A DNA stretch of 10,754 bases from Rickettsiales bacterium (lineage in GTDB: Bacteria > Pseudomonadota > Alphaproteobacteria > Rickettsiales > UBA8987). Below the pieces are notes generated by a model, which was not told the origin of the DNA, searched no databases, and saw nothing but the letters and a program-made list of their open reading frames with translations. Below, in pieces: positions 1 through 7,680 of the stretch. Location: positions 5,129 to 15,882 of the forward strand of contig JAHDHN010000026.1 of NCBI GenBank assembly GCA_020631295.1, in the 5' to 3' direction. Numbering within the stretch: the first letter of the stretch is position 1; each line of letters opens with the position of its first letter. Both the position numbers and the translations under genes were made by a program.

Positions 1-894
1 ATGACAGAGACAGACGAGAATATCCATTTGCATAAAGCTAAGACACTTTCTGAGGCGCTGCCTTATATGCGTGCCTTTGCAGGTGAGACTTTTGTGATTA
101 AATATGGCGGCCATGCCATGGGCAGTGAGGCACTGGCGCAGCAATTTGCTCGCGATGTGGTGCTGATGAAGCAGGTGGGCATCAACCCGGTGATTGTGCA
201 TGGCGGCGGCCCGCAAATTGGCGCTATGTTAGAAAAACTCAAGATTCAAAGCGCCTTTATTGATGGCTTGCGCGTGACTGACCGTGAAACGGTGGGCGTA
301 GTGGAAATGGTGCTCTCCGGCTCCATTAATAAGCAAATTGTGAGCTTGATTAATCAGGCAGGCGGCCAGGCCATTGGTCTTTCGGGTAAAGATGCGAGCA
401 TGATTTCGGCAAAGAAAATCAAGCGCCATAAGCGTGACCCGGAGTCGAATATTGAGAAAATTGTCGATCTGGGGTTTGTGGGTGAGCCAGTGCAGGTAAA
501 GCCAGATTTATTCATGGCCTTGGAGCATAGCGATATTATTCCTGTAGTAGCGCCCATTGGAGCAGGGGAAAATGGTGAGACCTATAACATCAATGCAGAT
601 ACGGCCGCTGGTGCCATTGCTGCAGCGTTAGAGGCACGAAAACTCATTATGCTCACAGACGTGCCCGGTGTGCTGGACGGGGACAAGCAGCTGCTTTCCA
701 AACTCACGGTGGAAGATATTGGCAAGCTGGTGAAGCAAGATATCATCACTGGCGGCATGATTCCCAAATTAGAAACCTGCGTGCACGCTATTTCCAAAGG
801 GGTAGAGGCTGCGCATATCTTAGACGGTCGTCAGGAACATGTGTTGCTCTTGGAGATCTTCACAGAGCACGGCACCGGTACGATGATTCGTTAA
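1..894 (+). CDS. argB: Acetylglutamate kinase (N-acetyl-L-glutamate 5-phosphotransferase)
   Basis: The product (297 aa) phosphorylates N-acetylglutamate with ATP, the second step of the acetylated route to ornithine and arginine, in the cytoplasm. Visible family motifs are KYGGHAMG at residues 34-41 (phosphate-binding Lys34), HGGGP at 67-71, RVTDRET at 91-97 (substrate Arg91), VAPIG at 183-187, NINAD at 196-200, TDVPGV at 219-224 and GGMIPK at 251-256 (Lys256). An N-terminal extension of about 25 residues precedes the core, and the protein ends in HGTGTMI. In this family those two features accompany the hexameric, arginine-inhibited enzymes, so feedback inhibition is inferred. The ATG is the first base of the window, so its ribosome binding site and any upstream operon partner are outside view. 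The length fits the family, so the gene looks complete. It ends facing the beta-barrel gene. Confidence 0.97.
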   Translation: MTETDENIHLHKAKTLSEALPYMRAFAGETFVIKYGGHAMGSEALAQQFARDVVLMKQVGINPVIVHGGGPQIGAMLEKLKIQSAFIDGLRVTDRETVGVVEMVLSGSINKQIVSLINQAGGQAIGLSGKDASMISAKKIKRHKRDPESNIEKIVDLGFVGEPVQVKPDLFMALEHSDIIPVVAPIGAGENGETYNINADTAAGAIAAALEARKLIMLTDVPGVLDGDKQLLSKLTVEDIGKLVKQDIITGGMIPKLETCVHAISKGVEAAHILDGRQEHVLLLEIFTEHGTGTMIR

Positions 895-900
895 GTTCTG

Positions 901-970
901 TTTCTTGTGGTTCCCGCTACGCTCTTCGAGCTACGCAGGACGCAGTAAACCACGGGGAGAAACACTTTCT
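901..970. terminator. Dyad in the convergent gap after argB, possible bidirectional terminator
   Basis: This gap separates argB and the beta-barrel gene, which converge on it. GTGGTT at 907-912 pairs with AACCAC at 948-953, and the outer flanks TTTCT and AGAAA can extend the stem after an unequal bulge. Inside the loop are a small hairpin (GCTC-TTC-GAGC) and two direct copies of GCTACGC (916-922 and 930-936). A second small hairpin, AGAAA-CAC-TTTCT, lies at 958-970. No clean run of T follows the stem on either strand, so a textbook intrinsic terminator is not shown. It could instead be a copy of a dispersed palindromic intergenic repeat. Confidence 0.35.
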
Positions 971-975
971 TGATA

Positions 976-2625
976 TTATTGTAGTGCGCAACTCACGCCG
1001 CAGAAAGCGCCATTGTTATTTTCTACAACGGCAAGACTTCCTAGCGCATCACACAGATGTACTAGCGCAGTAGAGAAGCTCTTCTCTCCGCACTGTGTTT
1101 TACATGCCACATCTTTGCCAAGCGGAAAATCTTCAGAGAAGCTATGCGCAATTACCCCAGCATTTGTAGAAGACTGGCATGTGGGCAGTTTTACGCATTC
1201 ACAATTTTCAACATCTGCATAGGTGCCGATTGGGCAATCATCATTGCTGGTGATGAGGCATTGCAGGCTGCCTGCAGGCGTTGCAGGAGAACGACCTGGA
1301 CAGCTGCATGAGCCAATGCTCACCACAGTACCTGCTGGGCAGGTTGACGCTGAAGGAATAATAGTAACCTCTCCGGTAGATGCATTTACACATGATTGGC
1401 TGTTTAGCTCAACCGCTGAAAGGAGTACTGTGCCGCCAAGCGTATTTGAATTTATATATAGGGTGGCATTATTTGTTGCACATTGCTCATCAGCGGCTTC
1501 ATTTGTAATTGTGCCGTTGAGAATAGCAAGATTTAACGTGTTAAAATCATCAGGGTTACACTGGTTAAACGACTCTTTTTGATATGCGGGTTTGCAAGCT
1601 CCGCTAAAGCCAAGGTTACGTTTTGCACGGCTTGCCATTGCCATATAATAGCGTGGATTGGCCTCAAAATTGCCCATTTTATCTGTGCCAAACGGTATAG
1701 ATAGCTCTAAGCCACCCTGCATATTTTCATCTTCATTCACATTATCCCACACGGCTTCCACATAAGGCTCAATGCGGGAATATTTGGGCAGCATCCCACC
1801 AAAATCAGACATATATTTCAGGCTGGCACCGCCAATACCACCGTGATACTCACGCAATGCACCTTCTTCCGTGTAGAAAAACCCTTGGCCGTATAGTTCC
1901 AACTCTGCATAGCTTGCTGCATGTAATTGGCGGTTATTGATGAGCGGCACATGCGCGCTCAGGCCAATATCCGCCCCTTTACGCGGGACACAGGCGCCAT
2001 CTACAAGCTCTCCGGCATCGCCATAATTCTCAAAGGGCATATATGCATTTCCATATAGAGAGAAATGTTCACCCGCAGCTTCCAAGCCAATGGATACTTG
2101 CCCCATGAAGTCGTCATTTTCATCAAAATTACCATCCACAAAACTATTTATGCCCAGAATAACAGCCTGCTTTTTGGTTGGATTCAGCACTTCTTTTCGT
2201 ATGCCGACACCGGCAGAAAACTCGATATTATCACCGAAATCATCGGAAAAATTTCCACTTCCTGTAATATCAACATAGGCTGCAGAATCTGAGAGGCCTT
2301 TAGGCGCCCAAGGCACAAAAATACCCATAGATGCATTTAGATTATCTTCTGAACCACTACCGGATACCGATATACGTGGCTTATAATGCACAGGGTGCTC
2401 TGCAGGAGAATCAGGCAAGTCAGACAATGCGCCTATTTGGTCATTAATATAGTAGCGCACGGTTTCCTCCACCTCTCTTGTTGTAGAGGTGTCATGCGCT
2501 AACGCATCCATATCAACATGCTGCAATTTCTCTAATACTTGTTGATTGACAGATTCAGCAGCAGATTGTGCGTACGCAGCCCCACCAATCACAATAGTTG
2601 ATATAAATAACATAAATCTATGCAT
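976..2625 (-). CDS. Secreted outer-membrane beta-barrel protein, inverse-autotransporter-like, with cysteine-rich C-terminal half
   Basis: I read this as a 549-aa exported protein. Residues 1-19 are a signal peptide: MHRF, a hydrophobic core, then cleavage after AYA. Residues 20-78 look helical and charged. Residues 81-316 are rich in alternating, Gly/aromatic-rich strand patterns (for example AVILGINSFVDGNF, HFSLYGNAYMPFENYG and GGLELSIPFG). These resemble the barrel of intimin/invasin-type inverse autotransporters, where a C-terminal passenger follows the barrel. Residues 344-546 contain 17 cysteines. With Cys212 the mature protein has 18, an even number suited to disulfides. The start at 2625 is chosen over an in-frame ATG at 2682 because only 2625 has AGGAGA five bases upstream and puts the signal peptide at the N-terminus. 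The usual Ig-like passenger domains of invasins are not evident. The barrel class is inferred from pattern only. It could be another porin-like or surface-assembly barrel. Confidence 0.6.
   Translation of the reverse strand: MHRFMLFISTIVIGGAAYAQSAAESVNQQVLEKLQHVDMDALAHDTSTTREVEETVRYYINDQIGALSDLPDSPAEHPVHYKPRISVSGSGSEDNLNASMGIFVPWAPKGLSDSAAYVDITGSGNFSDDFGDNIEFSAGVGIRKEVLNPTKKQAVILGINSFVDGNFDENDDFMGQVSIGLEAAGEHFSLYGNAYMPFENYGDAGELVDGACVPRKGADIGLSAHVPLINNRQLHAASYAELELYGQGFFYTEEGALREYHGGIGGASLKYMSDFGGMLPKYSRIEPYVEAVWDNVNEDENMQGGLELSIPFGTDKMGNFEANPRYYMAMASRAKRNLGFSGACKPAYQKESFNQCNPDDFNTLNLAILNGTITNEAADEQCATNNATLYINSNTLGGTVLLSAVELNSQSCVNASTGEVTIIPSASTCPAGTVVSIGSCSCPGRSPATPAGSLQCLITSNDDCPIGTYADVENCECVKLPTCQSSTNAGVIAHSFSEDFPLGKDVACKTQCGEKSFSTALVHLCDALGSLAVVENNNGAFCGVSCALQ
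1195..1341 (-). repeat. Duplicated CPxGT-x6-CxC module inside the barrel protein
   Basis: Two copies with identical spacing lie in the cysteine-rich half. CPAGT followed by six residues and CSC is encoded by 1300-1341. CPIGT followed by six residues and CEC is encoded by 1195-1236. The pattern resembles small disulfide-stapled extracellular modules, but I cannot assign it to a named domain. The two copies are 21 residues apart. Confidence 0.6.
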
Positions 2626-2630
2626 AAAAT

Positions 2631-2636
2631 TCTCCT
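2631..2636 (-). promoter_or_regulatory. Ribosome binding site of the beta-barrel gene
   Basis: On the - strand this reads AGGAGA, five bases before the ATG at 2623-2625. It is the strongest Shine-Dalgarno match in the window. It decides the start, because the in-frame ATG codons further upstream (2682, 2652 and 2646) would add non-signal-like residues before the export signal. Confidence 0.75.
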
Positions 2637-2692
2637 GGTATGTCATGCCCATACTAGTGTTAAACGGCCAGAAACATAACATTAATCAATCT

Positions 2693-2698
2693 ATTATA
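2693..2698 (-). promoter_or_regulatory. Probable -10 box for the beta-barrel gene
   Basis: The - strand reads a perfect TATAAT here, about 67 bases before the chosen start codon and 15 bases beyond the addA stop. No good -35 hexamer lies at 16-18 bases (the best is ATGTTT). Recognition may therefore be weak, need an activator, or the match may be chance in AT-rich DNA. If real, the barrel gene is transcribed separately from addA with a leader of roughly 60 bases. Confidence 0.4.
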
Positions 2699-2713
2699 CA
2701 AACAAAAGATTGG

Positions 2714-5700
2714 CTAAACATTTTCTAATCTATTGTCATGCAGCCATAAAATATATGTTTGGATGCTGTCTTCAGGATGTAGCATTGAGAGTGCTGATTT
2801 ATACATATTAAGCTGCTGTTTTATATCATCCGTAATGGTGGTATTGCTGTGGCTTTTATAATCTATAATGTGCCATATATTATTATGCCGCACCAGCCTG
2901 TCTATGCGGTAAAGCCTGCCTTCATAGATAATTGGCACCTCACTTTTTCCCTGCGCTTTATCAAATATCCATGCAAGAGTTTGATCATTAAATAGTGCTT
3001 CTAATTTTTGCACCCATTCTGTTTTATTAGGCATCTCTTCGCCCAATGATTCTATAGATTGGGCGGCCGTGAGTTGGTTATTGCTGCAATAGAGCTCTAC
3101 TATACGGTGCAGCTGCGTGCCTTGCATGGCAGCAATATCACTCTCATTGTTTTTATTAACGGTATGATTTTCATTATGTTTTATAATCGCATGCTGACTC
3201 GTGCTGTGTGCTATAGCTGGCGCACTTTTAAGAGCGGCAGTGGCAGAGGGTATCTTTGCCGGTATCACTACATCCGCTAACTGTTGTGGCGCTGTGCCAT
3301 AAGCCAGCACGCCATCTTCTGTTTCATCGGCACTTAGCGCCTGTAAAGAAGCTTCCAGCACAGCATAATAATGCGGCGCCTCTTTGAGCCTGTCTGGTTC
3401 TGTGCCAAACATATAAAGCTGCTCTTCTGCACGGGTAATGGCCACATAAAGCAGGCGATGATATTCCTGCTGCATGGCTTCTTTTTCCTGTGTTTTGAGC
3501 GGCTGGAGCATGGCAGGAAGCAAAATGCTACTGCGTGTGCTTACCGGCATGGAAGCCGCACTGTCCCAATGTACTGCATGTTTCAGAATGGGGATATCGG
3601 TAGTATCAGGCAGATACACAATGGGCGCTTCTAAGCCTTTGGCACCATGAATGCTCATGATGCGCACCGCATTGCCTGCTGTTTCCATGTCACGCTTTAG
3701 CTCAGTGAACTCTAATTGCACCTCATGCAGCCAATGGCGCAAGCTGCCGCCCGGATGTGCCAATTGCCACCTATACGCATGTTGCTCAATTCGCGTGATA
3801 ATATCACGCGCCACCGCACCATGTTTCTGTAGCAAACATTCCACATGCGGTGCATGTTGCAAAAAGGCCGTTACAAACTGCTTGCAGGAGGCATGCAGTG
3901 CCATCTCCTGCCAATAGTTGTACCAGTCTGCTATCTCGCTCTCTAACATATGTTCATAGAGTGTTTTGCTCTTATCCGCAGCCCAGGCAGAGGCTGTGGC
4001 AAGTGGTACATCACAAAACGGCCCGCGCAGCAATTGCATCAGGCTTAACGCATCATAGGGCGTGAGCAGGGCTTGGATGGCACACAGAATATCTTGCGCC
4101 GGCAGTGCATGCTGCACCACCAGCCTGTCTGCACCTGAAACAGCAATGCCATGATGCTGCAGCGCCTTTGTGAGTAGCTCTACAAACTGGTTGCGCTTGC
4201 GCACCAGCACCAAAATATCGCCCGGCTCTGCCGCCCGCTTTTTGCTCTCCAGCTGTGTATTATGTTCCAATAGCTGTTTTATATGCGCGGCAATCTGTTC
4301 TGCCAGCTCTGTGCGCTGCGTCTCTACCGTATCACCTTCTTTGCGTGGAATAAGCGGGTGCTGTGCCACATAGCCTGGCAGCTCTGCAAAAAAGGCGGTA
4401 TGCGGTGCGATAGACGGGCGCTCAATCTGCTGCAGCATGCTGTCTGCCACATCCAAAATGCGCTGCGAGGAACGAAAATTGGTGGCCAGCGCCACATTCT
4501 TCCAGTCTAATTTATACTGCAATTGCATGGCATCATAATATTCACGTACCGCTTGATACGCCTCCATATTCGCGCCCTGGAAGCTATAGATTGATTGCTT
4601 CTCATCACCCACAATGAACAGGCTGGGTTGCAGCGCCTGGGTTGCATTTTCTCCTTCATGCTCAGTAAAAAACGTGTCCAGCAACGCGTGCAAAATATGC
4701 CATTGTAGCGGGCTGGTATCTTGCGATTCATCCACCAAAATATGCTGCAAGCGCCAATCCAACTTATAGCGCACCCAGTCTTTATGCTCTGTGTGATGCA
4801 GCAAAAAATGCGCCCGTAACAGCAAATCATCAAAATCCAGCGCGGCCTGCGCGTGTTTTTCGGCCGTATATGCTGCTTCATAGCGTTGCAGTAAATGATG
4901 TAGGCTGTGCGTATAGTGCAGCGCGTCTTGCCGCTTGGACGCTTCAAGTGCTGCTTCCAGCCGCTCTTGCTCTTGTGCAATCTGCGCCTCCAGCTGAACA
5001 AAGCGCTCACGTTCTTTTTTCAGCAAAATCGAGCCAATTCTTTTGCGCGCCGTGCGGTCTTTACGAAAAAACAGCGTGAAATAGGCCTCATGCATTGCTG
5101 CGCGCGCCTCATCCTCTTGCAGATGCAGAAGCTGCTGCAGCACCTGGCTGCGCGCGGCATATTTTTCGGGATTGCCCTGCCAAGCCAGCAGCAATTGCTG
5201 CCAAAACAGCTCATTGCACTGGGCTTTATGCAGCGCCCGGGCAAGCGGTGCGTCTGGCGCTTCTGTAACGTCTAAGTCAAAATGCTGCAGCAAGGCAGCT
5301 TCATCTGGAAGCGCATCAATCGGCTGCTGGTTGCGGATGCATAATTGCCGCATATGCAGCACATCATCGCGCACAGAAGGCGCCTCTTTCACCTGCAAGC
5401 AATAAGGCAGCTCATCCTCCAACGCTGCTAATGTGCGCTTCCAGGCTGTTTCCTGCAATTGCTTCTGCGCCTGTGGCTCCAGCACGGTAAAATAAGGCTG
5501 CGTATTTGCCTCCAGCGGAAATTGCATCAGCAATGACTGGCAAAAACTATGGATAGTGGCAAATTGCACCTGCCCATGTTGCAACATCAGCGTGCGGAAC
5601 AAGCTTTTGGCACGAATATGCTGCTGTTGGGTGGCAGGTTTGCCCAGCATTTCTTGCAGGCTTTGCTGCAGCAGCGCCTCATCGGCCATATGCCAGGCCT

Positions 5701-5908
5701 GCAGCTGCTGTTGCAGGCGCGTTTGCATCTCTGTGGCCGCTGCATTGGTATAAGTCAGACACAATATCTGCTCTGGCTGTGCACCATCCAGCAGCAGCCT
5801 CAGCACACGGTCAATCAATACCCGTGTTTTCCCTGTGCCCGCATTGGCATTCACCCACACAGAATGCTGTGGCCTGGCGGCATCATACTGATTACTGGTG
5901 CGTTTCAT
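2714..5908 (-). CDS. addA: Double-strand break repair helicase-nuclease AddA
   Basis: AddA (1064 aa) is the UvrD-type helicase and nuclease subunit of AddAB, which resects double-strand breaks and prepares ends for RecA. Helicase motifs, in order: ANAGTGKT at 21-28 (Walker A), LTYTNAAATEM at 51-61, ATIHSFC at 117-123, LDFDDLL at 357-363, VDESQDTSPLQW at 392-403 (Walker B), FIVGDEKQSIYSFQGA at 431-446, MSIHGAKGLE at 751-760 and LLYVAITRAEEQL at 819-831. The C-terminal PD-(D/E)xK nuclease has His934, Asp1003 (RIDRL), and Asp1016 with Lys1018 (IIDYKS), so it looks active. The protein is slightly short for alphaproteobacterial AddA. No clear Shine-Dalgarno precedes the ATG, whose first bases overlap the stop of a short upstream frame. 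addB, normally directly upstream in this group, is absent. DNA encoding the nuclease domain is much more AT-rich than the helicase part. Confidence 0.95.
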   Translation of the reverse strand: MKRTSNQYDAARPQHSVWVNANAGTGKTRVLIDRVLRLLLDGAQPEQILCLTYTNAAATEMQTRLQQQLQAWHMADEALLQQSLQEMLGKPATQQQHIRAKSLFRTLMLQHGQVQFATIHSFCQSLLMQFPLEANTQPYFTVLEPQAQKQLQETAWKRTLAALEDELPYCLQVKEAPSVRDDVLHMRQLCIRNQQPIDALPDEAALLQHFDLDVTEAPDAPLARALHKAQCNELFWQQLLLAWQGNPEKYAARSQVLQQLLHLQEDEARAAMHEAYFTLFFRKDRTARKRIGSILLKKERERFVQLEAQIAQEQERLEAALEASKRQDALHYTHSLHHLLQRYEAAYTAEKHAQAALDFDDLLLRAHFLLHHTEHKDWVRYKLDWRLQHILVDESQDTSPLQWHILHALLDTFFTEHEGENATQALQPSLFIVGDEKQSIYSFQGANMEAYQAVREYYDAMQLQYKLDWKNVALATNFRSSQRILDVADSMLQQIERPSIAPHTAFFAELPGYVAQHPLIPRKEGDTVETQRTELAEQIAAHIKQLLEHNTQLESKKRAAEPGDILVLVRKRNQFVELLTKALQHHGIAVSGADRLVVQHALPAQDILCAIQALLTPYDALSLMQLLRGPFCDVPLATASAWAADKSKTLYEHMLESEIADWYNYWQEMALHASCKQFVTAFLQHAPHVECLLQKHGAVARDIITRIEQHAYRWQLAHPGGSLRHWLHEVQLEFTELKRDMETAGNAVRIMSIHGAKGLEAPIVYLPDTTDIPILKHAVHWDSAASMPVSTRSSILLPAMLQPLKTQEKEAMQQEYHRLLYVAITRAEEQLYMFGTEPDRLKEAPHYYAVLEASLQALSADETEDGVLAYGTAPQQLADVVIPAKIPSATAALKSAPAIAHSTSQHAIIKHNENHTVNKNNESDIAAMQGTQLHRIVELYCSNNQLTAAQSIESLGEEMPNKTEWVQKLEALFNDQTLAWIFDKAQGKSEVPIIYEGRLYRIDRLVRHNNIWHIIDYKSHSNTTITDDIKQQLNMYKSALSMLHPEDSIQTYILWLHDNRLENV

Positions 5909-5985
5909 GACGCTGCTTCTACCGCAGCTGGTTCATTTTTTCTAGGAGAGTATTGTAATACTGCAGTACAAAACGTTAACAACCA
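5905..5985 (-). other. Short open frame ending on the addA start codon, possible remnant of a coupled upstream gene
   Basis: On the - strand a 26-codon frame between stops ends in TCATGA, so its TGA overlaps the addA ATG by four bases. It reads ...LQYSPRKNEPAAVEAAS-stop. Such four-base overlaps are typical of translationally coupled genes, and addB would be the expected partner. It has no ATG or GTG and no ribosome binding site, and I do not recognise its sequence as an AddB C-terminus. A chance frame is equally possible. Confidence 0.2.
5953..5971. promoter_or_regulatory. Interleaved dyad between addA and the aminotransferase gene, operator candidate
   Basis: The 19-base site is symmetric at 14 positions in the pattern TTGTAnTnCnGnAnTACAA. 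It includes a perfect ten-base palindrome, TACTGCAGTA (5959-5968), and overlaps a hairpin, AGTATT-GT-AATACT (5949-5962). A possible addA promoter, TTGTTA with 16 bases to TATTAC on the - strand, spans it, so a repressor here could control addA. I know no regulator with this exact site. It does not match the alphaproteobacterial LexA box GTTC-N7-GTTC. Confidence 0.25.
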
Positions 5986-6001
5986 TTAATCAATATTGTA
6001 T

Positions 6002-6029
6002 TTGAATTATTTTCTTAATGTGTTATGTT
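6002..6029 (+). promoter_or_regulatory. Possible promoter for the aminotransferase gene
   Basis: TTGAAT (6002-6007) is followed after 16 bases by TATGTT (6024-6029), about 36 bases before the start codon and just ahead of a run of eight or more T. The match is partial and the whole region is AT-rich, so this is a weak call. It fits the position expected for a promoter in this divergent gap. Confidence 0.3.
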
Positions 6030-6050
6030 GAACTACGTTTTTTTTATATA

Positions 6051-6055
6051 AAGGA
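6051..6055 (+). promoter_or_regulatory. Ribosome binding site of the aminotransferase gene
   Basis: AAGGA lies nine bases before the ATG at 6065 and supports that start over the ATG at 6074, which would be 18 bases away. Confidence 0.6.
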
Positions 6056-6064
6056 TTACACATT

Positions 6065-7678
6065 ATGGTAAGTATGACATCTGAATCAAGACACTCTACA
6101 CCCTCTATATACCGCTTTATTAATGGTATGTATAATGAAATGAGTGATAAGTTTGACCTCATCAAATTTACATTAGGTGATCCAACGGAACCAGTAAGCC
6201 CTTATTTATCAGATACAGGTATTTTGCATTACTTTCAAGATCGTGGCTTTGAAGATGGGCTGTTTACAGGAGATCAAATTAGAAATGCGGCAAAAGCACT
6301 TGGCATTGATGAGAAGCTACTAACACCCAGCGCAAGAAACTATACTGCCTTTCAAGGTGGTGCAAATTACCGGCAAGAAATAGCAGAAGCATTTAATGAC
6401 CGTCACAATACAAATTATAATGCAAATCATTTTATATTAACTGCTGGTGCTAACGGTGCCATGGATTTGGTAATCCCTATTTTAGATGGCCCTGTTATTG
6501 TACATGAGCCTGGCTTTGGTGTGTATCATGGTATGTTTAAAAAACATAATAAAGAGGTTATTACATTTGATACCACAGCAGATGGTTTTGCTGTAAAAGG
6601 TGGCAATGGTGAAAAATTAGACCGTGTGATTGAATATGCTTACCAAAAAGCACTAGAAAAAAACGTAGACCTAAAACGTGAAGAATTTTGCTTTACCTTT
6701 CCATTCACAGATTCAGGTAACCCAACTGGTTACAAACATTCCAAAGAGGAGTTGGAATCTATACGTGATTTATTTTTGAATAAATGGAAGAGCGGCAATG
6801 TGATTGCTGATTCACTCTATTTTGAATTGGCGCATGAAGAAGAACGAGCGGTTACATTACTGGATGTATCTGTGGGCACAGATTTCGAAAAAATGATTGT
6901 ATTTGTAGACAGTATTTCAAAAGCAGACAGTGCATCTAGCGATAGGGCCGGCTATGCAGTATGTGCAGATGATGGCATTATGGTAAAAATTGAGGGTGAA
7001 AAACAAAAACGTATAAAAGAAAACGGCCTAGCTGAAGCAGCAGCCAACGGACAATTAAGCGGTATTGTGCACCCTGCAGAAGTATCTCAAGCTATTTTGA
7101 AAGCAGCATTAGAACACAGAGATAAATATGTTGGAAAGAATGCAGCAGTATATGCAGAAAAAACAAAAGTGATGCGAGATGTCTTGGAAGGTGAAAATAT
7201 TATTCGCTATCAACCTAATGGTGGTTTTTATACCATGATGGAACTTGAATTTATGAGCAAAGTTCCATTATCCAATGCGACCAAAGATGCTGCAGAACAA
7301 TTTTATGGTAAAGAAGAGGCTCAAAAAATATTCAGTGATAATAATCAAAAAGTAGGCAATAATCCATTTTTAGCATCATTGGAACTTGCACAACGCACGG
7401 GTGTGTTCAGTGTGCCTTATCTTCCACCTAAAGCCGATAATATTGACGTTTTTCCTGAAGATAGAGATACGCCTTTGCGCCCCTTGGTACGCATTGTGCC
7501 AACATTGTCTATTGAACAACTAAAGGACGCAGCCAATAGAATTAAATCATTTAAAAAAGCTATTGAAGCAGGGCAAGATATTCCTACATCACCACCTTTA
7601 AAAGATGGCCCCACATTGGAAGGAAAAGGAAAAGGCGGTGAAATCACACAAGGTGATGGCCCTGAACAACAAAAGTAA
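6065..7678 (+). CDS. PLP-dependent aminotransferase, class I/II (fold type I)
   Basis: The 537-aa product carries the full catalytic set of class I/II aminotransferases, so amino-group transfer between an amino acid and a 2-oxo acid using pyridoxal phosphate in the cytoplasm is expected. The substrate is unknown. Visible motifs are GGANYRQEIAEAF at 98-110, TAGANGAMD at 126-134 (phosphate-loop region), SGNPTG at 217-222, Asp249 and Tyr252 in ADSLYFEL, the Schiff-base Lys286 in SISK, phosphate-binding Arg294 in SDRAGY, GGFY at 386-389, and a C-terminal Arg476 in VRIVP where the family binds the substrate carboxylate. It is longer than the usual ~400 aa. It has extra sequence at about 45-90, and a Gly/Pro/Lys-rich, probably disordered tail from about 505. 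AT content is clearly higher than in the gshA and addA helicase coding DNA. An 84-codon ORF follows after two bases, so co-translation is likely. Confidence 0.88.
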   Translation: MVSMTSESRHSTPSIYRFINGMYNEMSDKFDLIKFTLGDPTEPVSPYLSDTGILHYFQDRGFEDGLFTGDQIRNAAKALGIDEKLLTPSARNYTAFQGGANYRQEIAEAFNDRHNTNYNANHFILTAGANGAMDLVIPILDGPVIVHEPGFGVYHGMFKKHNKEVITFDTTADGFAVKGGNGEKLDRVIEYAYQKALEKNVDLKREEFCFTFPFTDSGNPTGYKHSKEELESIRDLFLNKWKSGNVIADSLYFELAHEEERAVTLLDVSVGTDFEKMIVFVDSISKADSASSDRAGYAVCADDGIMVKIEGEKQKRIKENGLAEAAANGQLSGIVHPAEVSQAILKAALEHRDKYVGKNAAVYAEKTKVMRDVLEGENIIRYQPNGGFYTMMELEFMSKVPLSNATKDAAEQFYGKEEAQKIFSDNNQKVGNNPFLASLELAQRTGVFSVPYLPPKADNIDVFPEDRDTPLRPLVRIVPTLSIEQLKDAANRIKSFKKAIEAGQDIPTSPPLKDGPTLEGKGKGGEITQGDGPEQQK

Positions 7679-7680
7679 TT

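Noticed and set aside
1223..1582. A 119-codon + strand frame opposite the cysteine-rich part of the barrel gene
   Set aside because: The - strand frame has a signal peptide, ribosome binding site and patterned cysteines. The + frame has none of these.
2626..2682. Upstream in-frame ATG codons that would lengthen the beta-barrel protein by up to 19 residues
   Set aside because: They lack a Shine-Dalgarno and would bury the signal peptide. The ATG at 2625 has AGGAGA at good spacing, itself located inside the longer version.
4507..5010. A 167-codon frame on the same strand as addA in another frame
   Set aside because: It lies wholly inside the conserved addA helicase core and its Trp/Arg/Cys-rich composition is that of a frame shadow.
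5549..5989. A 146-codon + strand frame across the addA start
   Set aside because: Most of it is antisense to the addA Walker A region, with Gln/Leu-rich composition from reading CTG/CAG-rich codons backwards, and there is no ribosome binding site.
5909..6064. LexA box upstream of addA
   Set aside because: I looked for the alphaproteobacterial GTTC-N7-GTTC pattern on both strands of the gap and did not find it.
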